A DNA stretch of 64,000 nucleotides from Cuneatibacter sp. NSJ-177 (GTDB lineage Bacteria; Bacillota; Clostridia; Lachnospirales; Lachnospiraceae): the NCBI RefSeq assembly GCF_022867805.1, contig NZ_JALIFO010000002.1:584093-648092 (forward strand). Reading direction: 5' to 3'. The position numbers were made by a program, and so were the translations under genes. The notes under the pieces were generated by a model. The model did not search any database. It was given only the letters and a program-made list of their open reading frames with translations, and had not been told where the DNA came from. Positions 1 to 9,303 of this stretch are shown here, piece after piece; position 1 is the first letter of the stretch, and every line of letters begins with the position of its first letter.

Positions 1-465
1 AGCATAGACAAAGTTCTCCGCATACATAAACTTCTTCCCGCTGTCCTCCGCCACGCTTTTCAGCTCTTCCATGGACCGAAGGACTTCCCGGTACATGACG
101 GATTTCGGCGTGGTCCGGCCAACGTTCTCCTCTCCCCGTTTTCCGAAATATCCGGTCAGCGGCTTTTCACAGATCACGTGTTTTCCCGCCCGCAGCGCCT
201 TCACCGCCATCTCGCAGTGTAAAAACGGCGGCGTGACAAGATCAATCACGTCGATCTCCGGATCCCGCAGCAAGTCTTCATAATCTGAAGCCGCGTGTTC
301 GTATCCGTAGCGCTCTTTGATTTGCTCCGCCGCTTCCAGGCGCACATCGCAGATGGTTTTCAGCCGGACATTGACACCGCAGACTCTTTGATAACCGCTT
401 GCGTGAAGATCTGCCGCATATCCGGCGCCAATGGTTCCTACTACTACGGTTTTTTTCTCGGTCAT
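1..465 (-). CDS. Gfo/Idh/MocA-family oxidoreductase, C-terminal part beyond window
   Basis: The reading frame opens with ATG at 465 and runs off the left edge, so only about 155 N-terminal residues are visible. The N-terminus has a Rossmann-type glycine stretch (VVVGTIGAGYAADLH) and, about residue 100, the family signature GKHVICEKPLT, whose EKP lysine takes part in NAD(P)-dependent dehydrogenation of sugars, inositols or related polyols. It is the last visible gene of a minus-strand operon with a TRAP transporter, a sugar isomerase/epimerase and an SDR dehydrogenase, which suggests it oxidises the imported sugar or a derivative. The substrate cannot be read from this fragment. Confidence 0.85.
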   Translation of the reverse strand, partial: MTEKKTVVVGTIGAGYAADLHASGYQRVCGVNVRLKTICDVRLEAAEQIKERYGYEHAASDYEDLLRDPEIDVIDLVTPPFLHCEMAVKALRAGKHVICEKPLTGYFGKRGEENVGRTTPKSVMYREVLRSMEELKSVAEDSGKKFMYAENFVYA

Positions 466-480
466 TTTCTTCCCTCTCCT

Positions 481-1599
481 TTATCTGGTATACCCGGCCG
501 CCTTCAGGTAAGCGTCCATCAGCGCCGGGTCAATGGTCTCCTCCATGCGGGCAATGGCGTTGTCCAGGGCCGCCGTTTTCAGCGCTTCCCGGATTCCGGG
601 GATCTGGTCAAAATCCAGGAAGGTCATCCCTTGCTCTTGAAGGAATTCCAGATCATTCTCCATGGACTCGTCCGCCACTTCCTGGGCATAGGGCAGTAAT
701 TCTTCCATGGTTTGGTCCACCATCTTCTGATATTCCGGCGGAAGGGCGTCATAGGCTGTCTTTCCCATGAAAATCACGTTGCACTGAGGAACATGGTTTG
801 AGTTCGTCACATACTTCTGAACCTCATAGAATTTGGAGGCAACCGTGGTGCGGTAAGGGTTTTCCTGGGCTTCCAGCAAGCCCTGCTGCAAGGACAGGTA
901 CAGTTCGGAAAAGGCAAGGGGCGTGGGCGCCAGCGTGGCGTCGGTCCAAAACGCGATGTGATTGGCATTATCCTGCACACGCATCTGCATCCCGGCAAGA
1001 TCTTCAAAGCTCTTGATTTCGCGGTTCGTCGTGATACAGCGGAATCCCTGGTCCGCCACCAGCATCAGTGCAAGGTCCTGGGCTTCAAACTTTTCCTTCA
1101 GCAAAGAAAGGAAGGTCTCATCGGAAAGCGCTTTCCGCACCGACTCCACGTTGTCAAAGAGGAAGGGGAGATCGGCGATTCCACAGTCGGAAACCGTGTT
1201 GGTGACCGATGCCGTATTGGTGCACTGCATGGTCAGATCCCCCTGGATCACGCTGAGAATCATCTCGGAGTCGCTCCCCATCTGACCGTTGGCGTAGACA
1301 TTTACCTTTATTTTTCCGCCGCTGTACTCCTCCAATTTCTCTTTGATTTTCAAACACATGGAATGATTCCAGGAATCCTCGGTTCCGGTGTGCCCGATGG
1401 AAAACGTCATTTCCGGTAAATCCGAAGCAGCGGCGGCTGCCGCGGTCGCACCTGCCGCGGTCGCACCTGCCGCGGTATCTCCTCCGGCGGCCTCGGTGGT
1501 GTTCGGCGAGACGGTCGTCGCCGCGCCGGAGCTTCCGCACCCGTATAAGGAACAGGCCAGCGCCATTGCCAGGATACCACATAAGATTTTCTTTTTCAT
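481..1599 (-). CDS. TRAP transporter substrate-binding lipoprotein (DctP family)
   Basis: This is the extracytoplasmic solute receptor of the TRAP system encoded just upstream. I start it at 1599 because AGGAGG lies 6 nt before that ATG; the longer frame to 1614 begins inside the ribosome site. The protein has a lipoprotein signal with lipobox LYGC, then an Ala/Gly/Thr linker of repeated AAGAT units, then a DctP domain with the conserved arginine region (GMQMRVQDN) that binds the ligand carboxylate and the QENPY motif. The ligand is probably an organic acid or sugar acid, given its neighbours. About 372 residues is long for the family because of the linker. Confidence 0.93.
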   Translation of the reverse strand: MKKKILCGILAMALACSLYGCGSSGAATTVSPNTTEAAGGDTAAGATAAGATAAAAAASDLPEMTFSIGHTGTEDSWNHSMCLKIKEKLEEYSGGKIKVNVYANGQMGSDSEMILSVIQGDLTMQCTNTASVTNTVSDCGIADLPFLFDNVESVRKALSDETFLSLLKEKFEAQDLALMLVADQGFRCITTNREIKSFEDLAGMQMRVQDNANHIAFWTDATLAPTPLAFSELYLSLQQGLLEAQENPYRTTVASKFYEVQKYVTNSNHVPQCNVIFMGKTAYDALPPEYQKMVDQTMEELLPYAQEVADESMENDLEFLQEQGMTFLDFDQIPGIREALKTAALDNAIARMEETIDPALMDAYLKAAGYTR

Positions 1600-1648
1600 T
1601 TTTTTCCTCCTCATAAATTTGTTTTTATATAAAAGATGCCTCAGACGC

Positions 1649-2935
1649 TTACAGCAGCATCAGGCTGATCGCAGGAATATAGGTAATCAGCATCAAAGCA
1701 ATGAAAAACATCACGATGTAGGGAAGAGCCTTCTTGGCCAGAGTGATCACCGGGACTCCGGAAAGAGACTGGGCCACATAAAGATTTACTCCCACCGGCG
1801 GCGTCACAAACCCAATCGCCAGATTCACCACCATAATAATTCCGAAATGCACCGGGTCAACCCCAACCGCCTGCACCAGCGGGAGCATCACTGGGGTAAA
1901 AATCAGGATATTGGGAGACGTGTCGATGATCATCCCCATAAATAATAGGAAGAGATTCAAGACAAAGAGCAGCACAATCCGGTTTTCCAACAAACCGCCC
2001 GCCAGGGAAAATACAACCTCAGAAGCCTGCATCAGGGACAAAACCCTGGAAAACGCGGAGGCCGCCCCGATTACCAGGAGCATGGGCGCCGTCGTCTTTA
2101 CCGCTTCCACACAGAGAAGGATCAAATCCTTGGGCCTTAAGGTACGGTAAATAAACAGGCCCACCAGCGCCGCATAAAAGACGCCGATCAAAGCTGCCTC
2201 CGTGGGTGTGACGATCCCACCGTAAATGCCGCCCAGGATGATGATCGGAGACAGCAGCGCCCAAAAACTGCTTTTTAGCACCCCTAGGAAGCCTTTCTCA
2301 CGGAGCACGGCGACCCGGTTCCGGATCCGTTCTTTATCCTCCCCTTTGGTCTTGCAATAGTAGACCGCATAGATCATCAGGCACAGGGCAATCAATATTC
2401 CTGGGATCACTCCCGCCAGAAACATATCTCCCACCGAAGCGCCGCTTGCCATGCTGTAGACAATGAAGGGAACGGAAGGCGGGATGATCACCCCCAATCC
2501 ACCTGCAATCGCTACAGTGCTGGCATTAAACGCATGATCATATCCCATGTCATCTAAAATAGGGATTGTCATGGTGCCGACAGCCGCCGTGGTAGCCGGG
2601 GCGGAACCGGAGATTGCCCCGTAAAACAGGCAGGTGATGATGGATGCACAGGGCATCCCTCCGGTCTTATCGCCGATCAGGTAGGCAAATACATCGAACA
2701 GTTTCTTGGCGATTCCGCTTTGGGCCATAATGATGCCGCCCAGGATAAACAGAGGGATTGCCAAAAGGGGGGTGCTGTTTAAACCGCCCACCACATTGCG
2801 CAGAACAAAAGGCACGGTAGCCGTAAAGCCCGGATCCATCAGACTGGGGATCAGCGCGACCGCCAGCAGCATCACGCCGATGGGCACGGTCAATACGAGC
2901 ATTACAGCCATCGCTCCAAAGATAACGCCTAGCAT
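1649..2935 (-). CDS. TRAP transporter large permease (DctM)
   Basis: This is the large membrane subunit (428 residues) of a tripartite ATP-independent periplasmic transporter. It uses an ion gradient to import the solute delivered by the DctP lipoprotein. It is hydrophobic throughout, with about 12 membrane spans, and carries the family-typical GAISGSAPATTAAVGTM stretch and the C-terminal region GFVTPPVGVNLYVAQ. It overlaps the small permease by 7 bp and precedes dctP by about 50 bp, so the Q-M-P order is complete. Confidence 0.95.
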   Translation of the reverse strand: MLGVIFGAMAVMLVLTVPIGVMLLAVALIPSLMDPGFTATVPFVLRNVVGGLNSTPLLAIPLFILGGIIMAQSGIAKKLFDVFAYLIGDKTGGMPCASIITCLFYGAISGSAPATTAAVGTMTIPILDDMGYDHAFNASTVAIAGGLGVIIPPSVPFIVYSMASGASVGDMFLAGVIPGILIALCLMIYAVYYCKTKGEDKERIRNRVAVLREKGFLGVLKSSFWALLSPIIILGGIYGGIVTPTEAALIGVFYAALVGLFIYRTLRPKDLILLCVEAVKTTAPMLLVIGAASAFSRVLSLMQASEVVFSLAGGLLENRIVLLFVLNLFLLFMGMIIDTSPNILIFTPVMLPLVQAVGVDPVHFGIIMVVNLAIGFVTPPVGVNLYVAQSLSGVPVITLAKKALPYIVMFFIALMLITYIPAISLMLL

Positions 2936-3483
2936 TTTTTCTCACCATCCTTCCCCATCTCCGTCATCCGGGATTTCTCCGCTTCCTCTTTCGCTGCAAA
3001 CGCCTTTGCATTTTTGGCGTCCGGTTTGCTTTTCAGCGTGAGGATCAAGCCTTGCGCCAGCCGCAGCACAGTCAGGGCAAAGCAAAAAGGAATCGCGCCG
3101 TACACGTAGTTCATTGAAATGTCGATGCTGGACCATCGTTGATTCGTGCTTCGCACAATGGAAAAGGATTGGCAGGTCAGATAGGTGAACATAACCAGCA
3201 TAAAGACCTGTACGAGCACGCGGAGGAATTTTAAGACCGAAGCCGGTAAGATCGTATCGAGTATTTCCAGCCGGATGATGGTATCCGCGTGCAGTGTATA
3301 GCTAATACTCAGAAATCCCATCCAGACAAACAGATACCGCCCCAACTCCTCTGACCACTCGATGGAGGCTCCCAAAAATTTCCGCGCTACAACCTGTGCC
3401 CCCATGACAAAAACGATCACCAGCAGGGCGCAAACCATCAGTAAAATCTCAAAATTTCTGTCAAGCCACTTGATTGTTTTCAT
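2929..3483 (-). CDS. TRAP transporter small permease (DctQ)
   Basis: The 184-residue small membrane subunit partners DctM. It has about four hydrophobic segments, a WSEELGRYLFVWMGFLS motif typical of DctQ, and a charged cytoplasmic C-terminal tail. The stop overlaps the dctM start, which implies translational coupling. It follows the isomerase gene by 24 bp in the same operon. Confidence 0.93.
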   Translation of the reverse strand: MKTIKWLDRNFEILLMVCALLVIVFVMGAQVVARKFLGASIEWSEELGRYLFVWMGFLSISYTLHADTIIRLEILDTILPASVLKFLRVLVQVFMLVMFTYLTCQSFSIVRSTNQRWSSIDISMNYVYGAIPFCFALTVLRLAQGLILTLKSKPDAKNAKAFAAKEEAEKSRMTEMGKDGEKKC

Positions 3484-3507
3484 CTTTCACCTCAAATTCT
3501 TGCTTTG

Positions 3508-4311
3508 CTATTCCAGGCACTGCTTTGCCGACTGTAACGCCCTTCGCGCATGTTCCTCAAAGCCGATCTCCTCTAGGCGCTTCACGTGCGGTACTTCTAT
3601 CCCCCTGACAATATCCTCCGGCAGTTTTTCCAGGATCGCCTTCAGGTCAATGGCGCCTTCCCCCGGATAAAGACGTTCCTTTCTTCCGGTATGAATCAGC
3701 ATTTCCGGATCGTCGGGAATCTCCCGGATTGTATCGCACAGGTGCATGAACCGAAACCACTCTTGCGGAAGCCCCTCCAGCTCCTTCAGATTCACGCGGG
3801 AGCGGTAAAAATGAAGGGCATCCACCACAATTCCCACATTTGGCAGGGCCACCTCCCGCAGCAGTTCCACCGTCTGCCTGAGATTTACTACGCTGGCCCA
3901 GGTTACAAATTCCACGTTCACGTCCTGGCCATAGACCGCCGCCAGCCGGCAGAGCTCGCCAAACTGCTCCGTATAAAAGCCCCGGTCCGCTGTCCAGATA
4001 TTGCTCAGTACATGCCGGATCCCCAGCTCCGCCGCCGCTTCCAGGTGCGGCTCATATCTATGCACGTCCACCCCGTCATCGATTCTCACATTTTCCGTGT
4101 CATTGATCCGAATACCTGTCTCCCGGCATGCCGCCAGGGTCTCGGCCCGCAGCTTGCGGTCTGTGATATCGTGCGGAACCTCTCCCGGCAGTCCCATGGG
4201 AATCGTCCGCAGGCTGACGGCATCATATCCCGCCGCTGCAGCCGTGCGGATAAACGCAGGCGGCGGACAGGCGATGTCCGTCAGGTGAACCAGTGAATAG
4301 GTGTGTTTCAT
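3508..4311 (-). CDS. Sugar phosphate isomerase/epimerase (xylose isomerase-like TIM barrel)
   Basis: This 267-residue protein has the AP-endonuclease-2/xylose-isomerase-like TIM-barrel fold of the IolE/IolI type. It has a conserved acidic strand (VNVEFVTWA), IVVDALHFYRSRV and the C-terminal PGEGAIDL motif, which supply acidic and histidine ligands to a divalent metal in this family. An ATG at 4317 lies only 2 nt after AGGAGG, while the ATG at 4311 has an 8 nt spacer, so I use 4311. It lies between the SDR and TRAP genes. It probably acts on a keto sugar or inositol-like compound; the exact reaction is unknown. Confidence 0.85.
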   Translation of the reverse strand: MKHTYSLVHLTDIACPPPAFIRTAAAAGYDAVSLRTIPMGLPGEVPHDITDRKLRAETLAACRETGIRINDTENVRIDDGVDVHRYEPHLEAAAELGIRHVLSNIWTADRGFYTEQFGELCRLAAVYGQDVNVEFVTWASVVNLRQTVELLREVALPNVGIVVDALHFYRSRVNLKELEGLPQEWFRFMHLCDTIREIPDDPEMLIHTGRKERLYPGEGAIDLKAILEKLPEDIVRGIEVPHVKRLEEIGFEEHARRALQSAKQCLE

Positions 4312-4329
4312 GATCATGTCCTCCTAAAT

Positions 4330-5085
4330 TTAATACTGTAAGCCTCCATTGACATCCAATACCTCGCCCGTCGTCCAGGACGCGTCGTCGCTCCCTAAAT
4401 ATGCCACCGCCGCAGCCGCGTCATCAAAGGTTCCAATCCGTCCCAGCCGGATCCCCTCCAGCAGCCGCTCCTGCTCTTTGGCAGGAAGGGAGGTAAACAT
4501 ACCGCCTCCGATGGGGCCGGGGGCCACACAGTTGACTGTGATATTCCATGGCCCCAATTCATAGCCCAGCAACTGCGTCATCCCGACGACGCCGCCTTTC
4601 GTCGCCGCATAATTCACCCCCACTCCGGGACGGCCGGTCCGGCCGCCGATGGAAGAGATCAATACGATTCGTCCATACCGCCTGTCTTTCATATGGCCGG
4701 CAACGGATTTCACAGAATTGTAGGTTCCCGTCAGGTTGACATCAACCACATCCTTCCAGTCCTTCTCCGTCAGCAAATCAATCGGATGATGACGCAGAAT
4801 ACCTGCCGTGGTCACCAAAATATCGATTTTTCCGAACCACTCCACCCCCTTTTGAACCGCTGTACAGCAATCCCGGTAAATTCTCACATCGGAGAGCAAA
4901 AAACGGGTGCGGTCAGAGTAGCCCAATTCGTCGAATTCTTGCTTTAACCTAGCCAAAGTGTCCTGGGTATGATCCGTTACAAGCACACGGCCCCCCTCAG
5001 ACAGCAAACGAAGGGCAACGGCCCTTCCCATCCCTCCGCCGCCGGTGATGAGGGCGGTCTTTTCCTCAAAACGCTGTAAAACCAT
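4330..5085 (-). CDS. SDR-family NAD(P)-dependent dehydrogenase
   Basis: This 251-residue classical short-chain dehydrogenase has the N-terminal cofactor motif TGGGGMGRA, a TTAGIL segment equivalent to NNAG, the catalytic serine in ISSIGG and the Tyr-x3-Lys pair in YAATKGG. The C-terminus ends in DVNGGLQY, usual for FabG-like members. It is the first gene of the TRAP/sugar operon, with GAGGTG 8 nt before the ATG. FabG-like fatty acid function is less likely than polyol or sugar-acid oxidation in this setting. Confidence 0.9.
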   Translation of the reverse strand: MVLQRFEEKTALITGGGGMGRAVALRLLSEGGRVLVTDHTQDTLARLKQEFDELGYSDRTRFLLSDVRIYRDCCTAVQKGVEWFGKIDILVTTAGILRHHPIDLLTEKDWKDVVDVNLTGTYNSVKSVAGHMKDRRYGRIVLISSIGGRTGRPGVGVNYAATKGGVVGMTQLLGYELGPWNITVNCVAPGPIGGGMFTSLPAKEQERLLEGIRLGRIGTFDDAAAAVAYLGSDDASWTTGEVLDVNGGLQY

Positions 5086-5458
5086 GATTCAATCACCTCA
5101 ATTTCATTCAATATATCCGCTGACGTCGCTTTGCAGTTATTTTTCGTTTTGTCGCCTACATTGTTCGTGCTGTCAAGCAAAATATATATTGTTCAGCAAC
5201 ATTTCGCTTTTTTCTTATTTGCAAGATTTCAATCTCAACAATATCAACTCAGCGGCCTGTAAATTCATATTACATCAAATAGTCTCGAATTACTAATGCG
5301 ATTAATACATTGCACTATGTACGAAATACATGGATTCTTTTTACTTACGAAACCAATCGCTCTGCCCTGAATGGATTGAAATTTCCGAATAAAACAAAAA
5401 AGCCTGCATGATAGGCGTTCGCTTATCACACAGACTTTTTCCTGCAATACCAATCCGG
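5086..5458. other. AT-rich intergenic region with promoter of the TRAP operon
   Basis: No gene is visible in these 373 bases. The region is AT-rich and must hold the minus-strand promoter of the SDR-TRAP operon. A TTGACA hexamer reads leftward from about 5175, but I see no convincing -10 at the right distance. The right end contains the terminator of the upstream LysR gene. Confidence 0.5.
5396..5440 (-). terminator. Rho-independent terminator of the LysR gene
   Basis: Read on the minus strand, an imperfect hairpin (GTGTGATAAGCG pairing with CGCCTATCATGC) is followed by a run of T. It lies 19 bp after the LysR stop and separates that gene from the TRAP operon. Confidence 0.7.
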
Positions 5459-6358
5459 TCACTTCTGCTCCCGTTCGTTTTTTACCGTGTTGACAACAAA
5501 TTTCCGAAACTGCTCCACCACTGGCAGGCGAAATTCCTCCTGCCGCCAAAACATATACAGCGAGCGTTTCAGCCGGTGATGCTCCAACGGTACGGAGACC
5601 ACGTGATATACATTGACCTCCTGGATCCACGGCATAATGCTGACGCCTATGCCGGCCGCCACCATACTTGCAATCATTTTTTCATTCTGGGCCTCGATGA
5701 TCTGCCTGGGCCTTACTCCATATTCCCGAAAAAAAATTTCCAGGTCGCAGCGAGTACCGCACTGGCTGTTGTAGGTGACCAGCGGCTCCCGGCAGAGCTC
5801 CTCCAACGTAATGTTTTCCTTTTGAGCCAAGGGATGGCTCACCGGTACCACCGCCATCAATTCTTCGCTCATGACTTCAAAATATTGAAAACCGGGCCGG
5901 TCTATTTTTGCGCCGAACCCCAGATCCACCTCCCCAGCCTCGATTTTCGCAAGCCCGATCCCCGTGGCCTCCATATCCAGAATCTGAAACTGTATCTTCC
6001 GATATTCCGGAATCTCTTTATATCCCCGCATTAGATTCGGCAGAAAATGATAATGCAGGGTATGGGAAACCGCCAGCCGGATGGTGCCCTTCGTCGGATC
6101 CGCCGCTTCCTGAGCCTCGCTTTGCGCCAGTTCCAATTCACGCAGGATCAAGGCCACATGTTCGTCGAACTTTTTTCCATGGACCGTCACCTCAATGTTT
6201 CTCCCCTTTTTCACGAACAGGGGAACGCCCAATTCCTCCTCCAGCTTCGACATGGAGTGGCTCAAATTCGATTGGGAAACAGACAGTTCCTGAGAAGCCT
6301 TCGTGTAATTTTTTCGTTCTGCAATTTTATGGAAATAAGTGAGCTGCTGCAGGTTCAT
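5459..6358 (-). CDS. LysR-family transcriptional regulator
   Basis: This 299-residue regulator has an N-terminal winged helix-turn-helix (MNLQQLTYFHKIAE, then ASQELSVSQSNLSHSMSKLEEELG) and a C-terminal effector domain of the periplasmic-binding-protein type. I start it at 6358, where GAGGGGG precedes ATG; the longer frame to 6445 starts upstream without a ribosome site. It lies upstream of the SDR-TRAP operon on the same strand and divergent from a second LysR gene, so it is a candidate regulator of that operon. Confidence 0.92.
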   Translation of the reverse strand: MNLQQLTYFHKIAERKNYTKASQELSVSQSNLSHSMSKLEEELGVPLFVKKGRNIEVTVHGKKFDEHVALILRELELAQSEAQEAADPTKGTIRLAVSHTLHYHFLPNLMRGYKEIPEYRKIQFQILDMEATGIGLAKIEAGEVDLGFGAKIDRPGFQYFEVMSEELMAVVPVSHPLAQKENITLEELCREPLVTYNSQCGTRCDLEIFFREYGVRPRQIIEAQNEKMIASMVAAGIGVSIMPWIQEVNVYHVVSVPLEHHRLKRSLYMFWRQEEFRLPVVEQFRKFVVNTVKNEREQK

Positions 6359-6585
6359 AATTCCCCCTCGATTCCTCGCATCGTATGGATTGCTGTTTTT
6401 TCTATCTTTCGTGTCTATTATAAGCAAAAAACAGATTATATTCAACTAAGAATCGTTCCCATCCGAAGCCTTTTACCGATTTTCCCTCTCTTGCTTCCTT
6501 TCCCGGTATTGTGTTGATTTTTCCCCGGCGGCAACGTATACTAGAACCATCGAAACGAGCAAGCGCTTCCCTTATGAGGTATCCC

Positions 6586-7524
6586 ATGGAATTAATACAA
6601 ATGCAGGCGTTCGTCAGTCTGGCTCAGACCCAGCACATGCCGAGGACCGCCCAGGAAATGAATACCAGTCAATCTCACATCAGCAAACTGATCTCCTCCC
6701 TGGAAGCCGAATTGGGCATGAAGCTGTTCAACCGGGTCGGGCGGGGCGTGGTTTTAAACGAGCACGGCCACATCTTCTATGAGTATGCTTCCAATGCCCT
6801 GCAGACGGTGCGCAACGGCGAAACCGCATTAAAAAGCCTCCGCGGCTCCGTGATCGGGACTGTCCGCATCGGTAATTACGCCTTTGCCTCGGTTCTGCAT
6901 CCCTGCGTCCGCGCTTTTTCCGAAAAAAATCCGGAGGTAGACTTTTTCTTCTCTGAGGTTCAGCAGTCCGACGCCAACATCCTGATGAACACGACGGATC
7001 TGGTCTTGGCCGGGGCCCACGGGGATTCCTATCCGCTGCGGGCTTATTTCCCGATTTACCGGGATTTGCTGGAGGAGGAATTTTATGCGGTTCTGTCTCC
7101 CAAGCTGATTCCATACCCTGCAGATAAAAAATCAATCCGCCTGGAGGAGCTAAAACCCTATCCTTTGATTGAAGTGGCCGACTCCCCTTTTTATCAAAAC
7201 TGGCTTTTCCAGGGACAGAATGTCAAACAGCTCCGTGAATTATTCGGAACCACCTTTCGGGTCGGCTACATGGTCAATGATTTTTACGCCAAGGTTTCGC
7301 TGCTGGATCAGGGGGTGGGCTTTTCCTTCTTCCCGCAGGTCTGCCTCAAACCGGCCCTCCGGTTTGCCCCGGACCTCCAGATCTTCCGCATCGAAGGCCA
7401 TGCCACGGCAAGGCGGGTTCTGGCCGCCAGAAAACAGCGGGAGCAGATGACTCCTGCCGCCCGCGCTTTCTGGGACTTTTTATTGGAATATTATCATCTG
7501 GATCCGGACGCCGGGGAGGACTAA
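6586..7524 (+). CDS. LysR-family transcriptional regulator
   Basis: This is a second LysR protein, 312 residues, transcribed away from the first. The helix-turn-helix region reads MELIQMQAFVSLAQTQHMP then NTSQSHISKLISSLEAELG, followed by the effector domain. The start at 6586 is chosen because GAGGT lies 5 nt upstream; an earlier in-frame ATG has no ribosome site. The 227-bp gap between the two LysR genes must carry both promoters. Its target is unknown; the nearest candidates are the TRAP operon or a gene outside the window. Confidence 0.9.
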   Translation: MELIQMQAFVSLAQTQHMPRTAQEMNTSQSHISKLISSLEAELGMKLFNRVGRGVVLNEHGHIFYEYASNALQTVRNGETALKSLRGSVIGTVRIGNYAFASVLHPCVRAFSEKNPEVDFFFSEVQQSDANILMNTTDLVLAGAHGDSYPLRAYFPIYRDLLEEEFYAVLSPKLIPYPADKKSIRLEELKPYPLIEVADSPFYQNWLFQGQNVKQLRELFGTTFRVGYMVNDFYAKVSLLDQGVGFSFFPQVCLKPALRFAPDLQIFRIEGHATARRVLAARKQREQMTPAARAFWDFLLEYYHLDPDAGED

Positions 7525-7531
7525 AAAGCCG

Positions 7532-7565
7532 CAGACGCGCTGGAAAAGCTCCTCTGACGCGTCTG
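7532..7565. terminator. Hairpin between convergent LysR and ABC genes
   Basis: A perfect 8-bp inverted repeat (CAGACGCG and CGCGTCTG) lies between the stop codons of two convergent genes. The T-tract is weak on both sides, so termination is probable but not certain. Confidence 0.45.
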
Positions 7566-7569
7566 AAGT

Positions 7570-9300
7570 TTATGCCAGCGTCCAATTCTGGCTTTCCGCC
7601 TGCAATTTCACCATGCGGGCATAGATTCCCTTTTTCTTCAGCAGCTTTTCGGGCGTTCCCTGCTCCGCCACCGTGCCGCCGTCCAGCACCACGATTTTGT
7701 CCGCGCCCGCCACCGTGCGCATCCGGTGGGCGATGACCAGAACCGTCTTATCTTGAATCAGGCGGGAAAGGGCAGTCTGGATCAGGGTTTCATTTTCCAC
7801 GTCAAGGGAAGCGGTGGCCTCGTCCAGCAGGATGACCGGCGCATTTTTGAGAAACGCGCGGGCAATGGAAATTCTCTGCCGTTCCCCTCCGGAGAGCTCA
7901 CAGCCGTTCTCCCCGATGCTGGTATTCCATTTCTGCGGCAGCCTCTCCGCAAATTCGTCGCAGTTGGCCAGCCGCGCGGCAGCCAGCACTTCTTCATCTG
8001 TCGCTTCCTTCTTTCCAATGCGGATATTTTCCATGATGGTGTTGTCAAACAAGGTGACATCCTGAAAAACAATGGAGTACAGAGAGAGCAGGGCTTCCGG
8101 ATCAATATCCGAAATGTCCATGCCGCCTACGGTGATTTTCCCTTTATCGATATCCCAAAACCGGGAAGCCAAACGGGAAACCGTTGTTTTCCCGCCGCCG
8201 GACGGGCCGACCAGCGCCGTAACATCCCCCTGTTTCGCTGTAAAGGAAACGTCTCTTAAGACAGTCTCCCCTGTGTTGTAGGCAAATCCCACATGGTCAA
8301 AGGCAATATCATAGCCTTTGTTCGTCAGCCTGCTTTCTCCCTGTTGAATCGGGTGATCGAAGATTTCATTCATGCGGGCAATGTTGGTGCGGGTGCTGAT
8401 CACCGCCGCCAGGTTCTGCAAGGCCCCCTGCAGCGGATCGTAGAGGCGGGATACCACCAGCAGGAACAAGAAGAAAGTAAGAATGTCCAGCGACCCCTGT
8501 ATGAGCAGAATCGAACCCACCAGCGCTACGGTGGCAATGCCCAGTCTCAGGATAAGGGATGCGGATACGACAAAGGCCGCCAGGCTGAATTCATTGATGA
8601 TGGAACGCTTCTCCACCGCGCGGATTTTCTTTTCCAAACCTTTCAGATACGCCTTTTCCGCATTGTTCGCTTTTAGATCCCGGACTGTTTCGATGCACTC
8701 TTGGATTCCGCCGGCGCAGGCCATTTTGGCATCCATCGCTTTCTGGTTCAAGTGTTCTTGCACCTTTGCGGAAAAACCCACGATGGCAAAAGAAACCGGC
8801 ATCACATACAAAGCGGCCAGAGCCATGCGCCAGTCATAAACAAAGAGGCTAACGGAAATGAGCAGCGTGGAAATGACAGAACCCGCCAGCTCCGGGATAA
8901 AGTGGGAAAAGCTTTGTTCCAAAAACGTGCAGTCCGCCATGATGGTGCTGGTCAGATCGGCAAGGTCTTTCTTCCCGAAAAAGGACAAGGGGATTTTCCG
9001 CAGCCGTTCCGCGAGGGTGATCCGCCGCACACCGCTTTCCACATACGTTGCGAAGTAGGTGGCGTTATACTGGAAGTAGGTGGCGAGAAGAATCAGCCCC
9101 ACGCACAGGACGCAGCCGGCAAGATAAAAAACAGTGTTGCCGCCGGCTCCGCCGTCCATCAGATCGCCGACGAGTTTATATAAAAGTCCCACCGGGAACA
9201 GAAAGGAAATATTTTGAAACACGCAGGCAATGCAGCCCTTAATCAAATCCTTTGCCCCCTGTTCGGACAGGGCGTATCTTTTTTGCAGCAGTCTTACCAT
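7570..9300 (-). CDS. ABC transporter, fused permease and ATPase (half-transporter, second of pair)
   Basis: This 576-residue protein has an exporter-type membrane domain (about residues 1-320) and an ATPase with Walker A GPSGGGKTT near residue 365, signature LSGGERQR, Walker B VILLDEATASLD and the switch histidine in VIAHRM. It begins 4 bp after the preceding half-transporter, so the two most likely form a heterodimer in the membrane. The pair resembles the exporter-fold family that includes siderophore importers such as YbtPQ/IrtAB; that link is inferred mainly from the partner. The cargo cannot be read from sequence. Confidence 0.9.
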   Translation of the reverse strand: MVRLLQKRYALSEQGAKDLIKGCIACVFQNISFLFPVGLLYKLVGDLMDGGAGGNTVFYLAGCVLCVGLILLATYFQYNATYFATYVESGVRRITLAERLRKIPLSFFGKKDLADLTSTIMADCTFLEQSFSHFIPELAGSVISTLLISVSLFVYDWRMALAALYVMPVSFAIVGFSAKVQEHLNQKAMDAKMACAGGIQECIETVRDLKANNAEKAYLKGLEKKIRAVEKRSIINEFSLAAFVVSASLILRLGIATVALVGSILLIQGSLDILTFFLFLLVVSRLYDPLQGALQNLAAVISTRTNIARMNEIFDHPIQQGESRLTNKGYDIAFDHVGFAYNTGETVLRDVSFTAKQGDVTALVGPSGGGKTTVSRLASRFWDIDKGKITVGGMDISDIDPEALLSLYSIVFQDVTLFDNTIMENIRIGKKEATDEEVLAAARLANCDEFAERLPQKWNTSIGENGCELSGGERQRISIARAFLKNAPVILLDEATASLDVENETLIQTALSRLIQDKTVLVIAHRMRTVAGADKIVVLDGGTVAEQGTPEKLLKKKGIYARMVKLQAESQNWTLA

Positions 9301-9303
9301 ATC

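Noticed and set aside
5265..5630. 121-residue minus-strand frame after the LysR gene
   Set aside because: It overlaps the LysR C-terminus and the terminator hairpin, and has no ribosome site.
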